A stretch of DNA of 64,000 nt. Source: Schlegelella_A sp035995885 (lineage in GTDB: Bacteria > Pseudomonadota > Gammaproteobacteria > Burkholderiales > Burkholderiaceae_C). Positions within the stretch are counted from its first letter, which is position 1, and the number at the start of each line of letters is the position of its first letter. The stretch is from positions 1-64,000 of the forward strand of contig DASYKC010000196.1 of the NCBI GenBank assembly GCA_035995885.1, given 5' to 3'. Below are positions 59,926 through 64,000 of this stretch, one piece after another. Under the pieces are notes generated by a model, which ran no database searches, was not told the DNA's origin, and saw only the letters and a program-made list of their open reading frames with translations. The position numbers and the translations under genes were made by a program.

Positions 59926-60824
59926 CAGCGTCCGGCCCGCTCGAACTTCAGCGCTGCGGGTACGAGACGCTCGAGCGCTTCGCGCGTCGCGCTGGAAGCC
60001 GGGTAGATCGGCTGGCGCGTCGGACCGGCCGAACGTCCGGCCAACGCGAGCGCGAGCTTCAGCGGTCCCGGGTTGGGCTCCGCGTAGATGACGCGGCACA
60101 AGGGCAGGATCTCAAGCTGAAGGCGCTGCGCCATCTCGAGGTCACGTGCGGCAAAGGCGGCGTGCAGGCGACTCAGCAGGCTCGGCAGCAGGCAGCCCAG
60201 CGACAGCACTCCGCCGTGGCCGCCGAGCGCCAGGGTCGGCAGCAGCAATTCATCGAAGCCCTGAAGGACGCGAAAACCCGGACGAGCGCTGCGCAGCAAT
60301 TCCGCAGCGATCACGAGGTCGCCCGATGTCTCCTTGATCGCCGCGAATTGCGGGATCGCATCGATGAGTTCGAGCAGGCTGTCCGCATCGAGGCGCACGC
60401 CGCTGCGCGAAGGGCCGTGGAAGAGGACCATCGGCATGTCCACTTGCTCGGCGACCGTCTTGAAGTGGCGCCGGATGTGCGCGGGCTTCGCCACGATGAA
60501 GTACGGCGGGATGACCATGATGGCGTCGGCGCCGGACGCCCGCGCATGCCGGCCGCAGGTGACGATGTCGTCCTGGTTGCCGAGCAGACAACCGACCACC
60601 ACCGGGACCCGGCCCGCGGCTTCATCGACCACCGCGTCGATCACGCGCTTGTGCTCGTCGACCGTCATCGCCAGCGGTTCGCCGGTTCCGCCCAGCGGGC
60701 AGAGTCCGCCGATGCCCTGGTCGATCTGGAAGCGCACGCTGGTGCGCATCGCGTCGATGTCCAGGGCGCCCTCCTTGTCGAAACAAGTCACCAGCGCCGT
60801 CATCACCCCTTCGATCTGTTTCAT
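59925..60824 (-). CDS. DapA/NanA family aldolase, atypical active site
   Basis: Protein of 299 aa of the dihydrodipicolinate synthase/N-acetylneuraminate lyase family. The Schiff-base lysine is in FAAIKETSGDLVIA. The conserved Y-N-x-P-x-R-T block reads FHGPSRSG, so the catalytic tyrosine is phenylalanine, and the GTTGE block reads GGTGE. It is therefore unlikely to be the lysine-pathway enzyme and more likely a pyruvate-releasing aldolase or dehydratase of a catabolic path. It is divergent from the alanine racemase (81-base gap) and coupled to the hydroxyacid dehydrogenase. Confidence 0.87.
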   Translation of the reverse strand: MKQIEGVMTALVTCFDKEGALDIDAMRTSVRFQIDQGIGGLCPLGGTGEPLAMTVDEHKRVIDAVVDEAAGRVPVVVGCLLGNQDDIVTCGRHARASGADAIMVIPPYFIVAKPAHIRRHFKTVAEQVDMPMVLFHGPSRSGVRLDADSLLELIDAIPQFAAIKETSGDLVIAAELLRSARPGFRVLQGFDELLLPTLALGGHGGVLSLGCLLPSLLSRLHAAFAARDLEMAQRLQLEILPLCRVIYAEPNPGPLKLALALAGRSAGPTRQPIYPASSATREALERLVPAALKFERAGR

Positions 60825-60905
60825 CGCTTCATCGCTTCCGCTTTATGAAAGAACGTGTCGACGGCATGCAGCGCGACGCAGATACTGGCGGCCCGTCCCA
60901 CCTCT

Positions 60906-62042
60906 ATGACCAACTTCATGGATCTGTCCGCGTCCGCACGGCCCGCCTGGTGCGAAATCGACCTCGACGCCCTGGAGCACAACGTTCGCACCATCCGTCG
61001 CATGCTCGCACCCGGCGTTCGCTTCTACGCGGTGTGCAAGAACAACGCGTACGGCTGCGGCACGCGCGAGTCCGCGCTGACGATGTTGAAAGGAGGCGCC
61101 GACGCATTTGCCGTGTCCGACCCCGAAGACGCCGCGCGCATTCGCGCCGCGGGCATCGATGCGCCGATCCTGCTTTACGCGTCCACCACCCCGGACGCAG
61201 CCGCTGCGGTGGCCGAGCTGGGACTGATCGCCACGGTGCACGACTTCGACGGGCTCGAGGCCTTCGCGCGCACCGGGCGCAGCGTCGACGTCCATGTCGA
61301 AGTGGACTGCGGCTATGGCCGCCTGGGATTCACGCCCGACCAATGGGTGCCGATGCTGGATCGCCTGCGTCGCGCCGAAAACCTGCACGTGGTCGGGCTC
61401 TACACGCACCTGTCGTCCGTCGAGGAAGCCGTCGCAGTGCGGCGCCAGGCCGGCCTGTTCGAGCGGGCGGCGGCATTGGCTTCGGATGCGGGCTTCGCCG
61501 GGCTGGAACGGATGGCCGCCAGCAGCCGGGTGTTGCTCGGCTATCCGGAGCTCAACCTTACGGCGGTCAATCCGGGCCGCATGCTGTACGGAATGATTGA
61601 AGCGCCGTGGCGCGAGTCCGCCGATGTCCGGCCGGTGATCCGCGCGATCAAGTCGCGCGTGCTCCAGGTCAAGACCATCCCCGCCGACTTTCCGGTCGAC
61701 TACGCCCGTCACGAGACTGCCCCGGGATCCCTGAAGAGCGCCGTGATCGCGTTCGGCTTCAAGGATGGCCTGCCGAGAACGCCGCCAGGGGGTGCCGTGC
61801 TCGTCAGGGGGCGTCGCGCGCCCATCATCGGCATGCGCGCCACCGAGCACACGATCATCGACGTGACCGATATCCCAGGCGTCAGCGCCGGAGACGAGGT
61901 CGTGATCGTCGGGCACCAGGGGCCCGAGCTGATCGACGGTCACGAGGCGGTCGCGATGTACAGCATGGCGATGATCGAGTTGCTGCCGCGCATGTCGCTC
62001 AACATGCCGCGGCTCTACTTCGGCGGTGACGGTCAAAGGTAG
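60906..62042 (+). CDS. alr: Alanine racemase family protein
   Basis: Protein of about 378 aa, fold type III PLP enzyme. The PLP lysine is in FYAVCKNNAYGCG (usual form AVVKADAYGHG), and the second catalytic tyrosine corresponds to the one in PVDYARHE. IAFGFKDGLPR replaces the usual VGYADGYPR, a notable divergence near the substrate entry. Several starts are possible: GTG 60855, ATG 60906 and ATG 60918, none with a strong ribosome site. Its 3' end overlaps the convergent ABC ATPase gene by 10 bases. The changes suggest a catabolic racemase with broader specificity rather than the cell-wall Alr. Confidence 0.83.
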   Translation: MTNFMDLSASARPAWCEIDLDALEHNVRTIRRMLAPGVRFYAVCKNNAYGCGTRESALTMLKGGADAFAVSDPEDAARIRAAGIDAPILLYASTTPDAAAAVAELGLIATVHDFDGLEAFARTGRSVDVHVEVDCGYGRLGFTPDQWVPMLDRLRRAENLHVVGLYTHLSSVEEAVAVRRQAGLFERAAALASDAGFAGLERMAASSRVLLGYPELNLTAVNPGRMLYGMIEAPWRESADVRPVIRAIKSRVLQVKTIPADFPVDYARHETAPGSLKSAVIAFGFKDGLPRTPPGGAVLVRGRRAPIIGMRATEHTIIDVTDIPGVSAGDEVVIVGHQGPELIDGHEAVAMYSMAMIELLPRMSLNMPRLYFGGDGQR

Positions 62043-62812
62043 TTCGCCTCCGAGAAGCGGCGCAGGAAGGCCCGCAGGCGGTCGCCCTGTGGGTTGTCGA
62101 GCACCGACCGTGGCTCGCCCTGTTCGACCACCTTTCCGGAATCGAAGAACATCAGCTTGCTGGCGACATCGCGGGCGAAATGCATCTCGTGCGTCACGAG
62201 CACCATCGTCATGCCCTCTTCGGCCAGCTCGCGAATGACCTTCAGCACTTCGCCCACCAGCTCCGGATCGAGCGCGGAGGTCACTTCGTCGAACAGCATG
62301 ACCTCCGGCTCCATCGCCAGCGCGCGCGCGATGGCCACTCGCTGCTGCTGGCCGCCCGAAAGGCTAGCCGGATAGGCATCCAGCTTCGCCGATAGCCCGA
62401 CCTTTGCCAGCAGAGCTTCGGCGATGTCGCGGGCTGCGCCCCGGGCCATGCCCTTGGCCCGCAGCGGACCCGTCATGACGTTCTCGACCACCGTCTTGTG
62501 GGGGAAGAGGTTGAAGCTCTGAAACACCATCCCGACGCGCTGCCGATGCAGCGCGATCCGGCGCTCGTCCTGCAACTTGCGGCTGCCGTCCGGGCTCAGG
62601 TCGTACCCCACGGGTTGACCGTTTACGGTGATCTCGCCGCCCTGGAAGTCCTCCAGGAAGTTGATGCAACGCAGCAGCGTCGACTTGCCTGAGCCGCTCG
62701 CACCGATGATGACGGCCACCTCGCCGGCAACGACGTCGAAGGAAACGCCATCGAGGACTTTGTGAGGGCCGAAGCTCTTGGCCACGTCGCGGACTTCAAT
62801 CATTGCGGGCAT
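62033..62812 (-). CDS. Polar amino-acid ABC transporter ATPase (GlnQ/HisP type)
   Basis: Protein of 259 aa. Walker A is IIGASGSGKST, the Q-loop VFQSFNLFPHK, the signature SLSGGQQQRVAIARALA, Walker B VMLFDEVTSALD and the switch VLVTHEM. The close ending FLRRF is typical of GlnQ/ArtP proteins. An insertion after the first strands (YDLSPDGSRKLQDERRI) is normal for this subfamily. It starts 12 bases downstream of the permease stop. It drives uptake of an amino acid with the two permeases to its right. Confidence 0.92.
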   Translation of the reverse strand: MPAMIEVRDVAKSFGPHKVLDGVSFDVVAGEVAVIIGASGSGKSTLLRCINFLEDFQGGEITVNGQPVGYDLSPDGSRKLQDERRIALHRQRVGMVFQSFNLFPHKTVVENVMTGPLRAKGMARGAARDIAEALLAKVGLSAKLDAYPASLSGGQQQRVAIARALAMEPEVMLFDEVTSALDPELVGEVLKVIRELAEEGMTMVLVTHEMHFARDVASKLMFFDSGKVVEQGEPRSVLDNPQGDRLRAFLRRFSEANYL

Positions 62813-62823
62813 GGCAGTTCTGC

Positions 62824-63465
62824 TCAGTGAGTGGCGATCTGCTTTTCGAACCGCCGGGCAGCCAGCGACATCGGGTAGCAGAGGATGAAGTAGAAGACCA
62901 TCACCGCACCGAAGATCTCGAACGTCGCCAGCGTTCGCTCGACGATTTCCTTGGAGGCATAGGTGAGCTCCCACGCGCCGACGATGGACGCATAGGAGGT
63001 GCTCTTCAGGGTCACGATCGACGTGTTGAGCCAGGGAGCTATCGAGTGCTTGAGTGCCTGCGGCGCCAGGATGTCCAGAACGATCCAGCTTCGGCTCATG
63101 CCCAGGCTCTTCGCGGCTTCCGTCTGACCCTTCGGCAGCGAGCGCAGCGAGCCCCGAACGATGTCCGTGTAGAAGGCCGCGGCGTAGAGCGTGAGGGCCA
63201 CCGTGACCGCGGCGTAGTTCGAAATCCGGTAGCCCACCGCCGGAAAGGCGTAGTAGGTGATGAACATCAAGACAAGGACCGGGATGCCGCGCAGCACGAA
63301 GACGTAGGCGTCGATCAGAACCCGGACGACCAGGAAGCGCGACACCGCGGCGAACCCGAGGCCGATGCCCATCAAAGTGCCCAGCACGATGGCGGCCAGC
63401 GCCATCCAGAGGGTCTGGACGGCACCCTTCATCAGGTACGGGAGGCTCTGGAGCAGAAGGTCCAT
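62824..63465 (-). CDS. Polar amino-acid ABC transporter permease
   Basis: Protein of 213 aa with about five helices and the HEQRTALPM/EAA region in GQTEAAKSLGMSRSWIVLDI. It begins MDLLLQSLPYLMKGAVQTLW, as usual for the His/Glu/Gln/Arg/opine permeases. It is two bases downstream of the second permease stop, so the pair forms a heteromeric channel. The binding protein is not in the window and probably lies to the right. Confidence 0.92.
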   Translation of the reverse strand: MDLLLQSLPYLMKGAVQTLWMALAAIVLGTLMGIGLGFAAVSRFLVVRVLIDAYVFVLRGIPVLVLMFITYYAFPAVGYRISNYAAVTVALTLYAAAFYTDIVRGSLRSLPKGQTEAAKSLGMSRSWIVLDILAPQALKHSIAPWLNTSIVTLKSTSYASIVGAWELTYASKEIVERTLATFEIFGAVMVFYFILCYPMSLAARRFEKQIATH

Positions 63466-63467
63466 GG

Positions 63468-64000
63468 CTAGGCGACACGCGTGCGGGTGCGTATCTCGAG
63501 CATCCGGACCAGCGCGCCGAGCACCACCGTGAGGCCGAGGTAATACATGGCGACGACGATGAATACCTCGAACGAGGCGGCGTTGCGCTCCATGATGATC
63601 TTGCCGGTCAACGTGAGGTCCAGGACGGCGATGCCGGAAACGAGCGACGTGTCCTTGACCAGGACGATGAGCTGGTTGCCGATCGGCGCGGCCACCTTGA
63701 TGGCCGCCTGCGGCAGGATGAGGTGCCACAGCGCCGTCCGGTCCCGGATCCCGAGCGCCCGCGTGGCTTCCCACTGGCGCCGGGTGATCGACTCGAGCGC
63801 GCCGCGGAAGGTCTCGGCAAGGAAGGCGGAATGCTGGATCGCGATCGCGAACACGCCGCAGTAGAAGCCGTCGAGCCGCCAGCCGAGCTGGGCGACGCCG
63901 AAATAGACCATGAACATCTGCAGCAACAACGGGGTGTTGCGCAGAAATTCGATCCAGCCGCGGAGGACCGCAGTCAGCCAGCCTGGGCCCATCCACCGCA
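63468..64000 (-). CDS. Polar amino-acid ABC transporter permease, partial
   Basis: At least 177 residues are visible; the frame is open to the right edge, so the N-terminal roughly 40-60 residues lie outside. The EAA loop reads RRQWEATRALGIRDRTALWH, and FRNTPLL-type text (EFLRNTPLLLQMFMVYFG) is diagnostic of the HisM/GlnP group. It partners with the permease at 62824. Confidence 0.92.
   Translation of the reverse strand, partial: RWMGPGWLTAVLRGWIEFLRNTPLLLQMFMVYFGVAQLGWRLDGFYCGVFAIAIQHSAFLAETFRGALESITRRQWEATRALGIRDRTALWHLILPQAAIKVAAPIGNQLIVLVKDTSLVSGIAVLDLTLTGKIIMERNAASFEVFIVVAMYYLGLTVVLGALVRMLEIRTRTRVA

Noticed and set aside
60825..60905. Third copy of the shared operator between the DapA-like and racemase genes
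   Set aside because: Only a GCATGC fragment is present. The 13-bp palindrome and the spacing are absent.
1..64000. CRISPR arrays, tRNA or rRNA genes, prophage or plasmid origin
   Set aside because: No regularly spaced repeats, cloverleaf-type sequences, rRNA text, phage structural genes or iteron sets were noticed on reading both strands.

Overview
The window looks like chromosomal DNA of a high-GC betaproteobacterium, most likely a Burkholderiales member. The clues are the codon and base composition, a phasin gene with PhaR-type operators, a DUF4148 repeat protein, a PepSY/QseBC-type/ArnT-type operon, PEP-CTERM sorting signals, and many GcvA-LysR, Rieske and Gfo/Idh/MocA genes. No rRNA, tRNA, CRISPR array or complete insertion sequence was seen. 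Only one transposase scrap (about 10.2 kb) and two protein remnants (about 6.9 and 37.8 kb) show decay.

Layout. 0.2-10.1 kb is a mixed housekeeping region: a DUF2652/SRPBCC protein, a HIRAN-domain gene pair, a phasin, a Tat-exported phospholipase C, a tautomerase, an OsmC protein, a DUF1615 lipoprotein and a PLP gamma-synthase family enzyme. 10.3-28.6 kb is an envelope-defence block. A heavy-metal-type two-component system (leftward) faces a DUF4148 gene and a tripartite RND pump (rightward). These are followed by a membrane protein, PepSY, a QseBC-type two-component system, an ArnT-like glycosyltransferase and a second RND adaptor/pump pair. 28.8-36.7 kb is a leftward gene set of unknown purpose: PHP-type phosphoesterase, PCuAC-like protein without its copper ligands, parvulin-like protein, HupE/UreJ protein, 2OG-Fe(II) oxygenase-like TIGR02466 protein and a membrane-fused spermidine-synthase-like protein. 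A PEP-CTERM gene diverges from it.

38.9-58.7 kb is a large aromatic-catabolism island. One arm (42.7 to 38.9 kb, leftward) encodes a LigB-type class III extradiol dioxygenase, an alpha/beta hydrolase, a LigC-like Gfo/Idh/MocA dehydrogenase and a 2-hydroxyacid dehydrogenase, and is divergent from a LysR regulator. The second arm (58.7 to 43.9 kb, leftward) encodes an aspartate-dehydrogenase-like protein, two phthalate-dioxygenase-like Rieske oxygenases, two Pht4-like dihydrodiol dehydrogenases, one VanB/phthalate-reductase-type flavoprotein, an SDR, a VOC-type class I extradiol dioxygenase, a TIM-barrel isomerase, an aminotransferase and a complete ABC importer. Together they give uptake, ring dihydroxylation, rearomatisation, ring cleavage by two unrelated enzyme types, and hydrolysis or oxidation. 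The same two-part DNA element (a 13-bp palindrome, 9 bp, then ATGCATGA) stands in the control region of both arms, so I infer one regulon, probably under the LysR protein. 58.9-64.0 kb adds a second hydroxyacid dehydrogenase, a DapA-family aldolase, an alanine racemase and a polar amino-acid ABC transporter that runs off the right end.

The most promising undescribed system is the two-arm catabolic island with its shared operator. The PHP/PCuAC/parvulin/HupE/oxygenase set is second. All substrates are inferred from family membership, not demonstrated.
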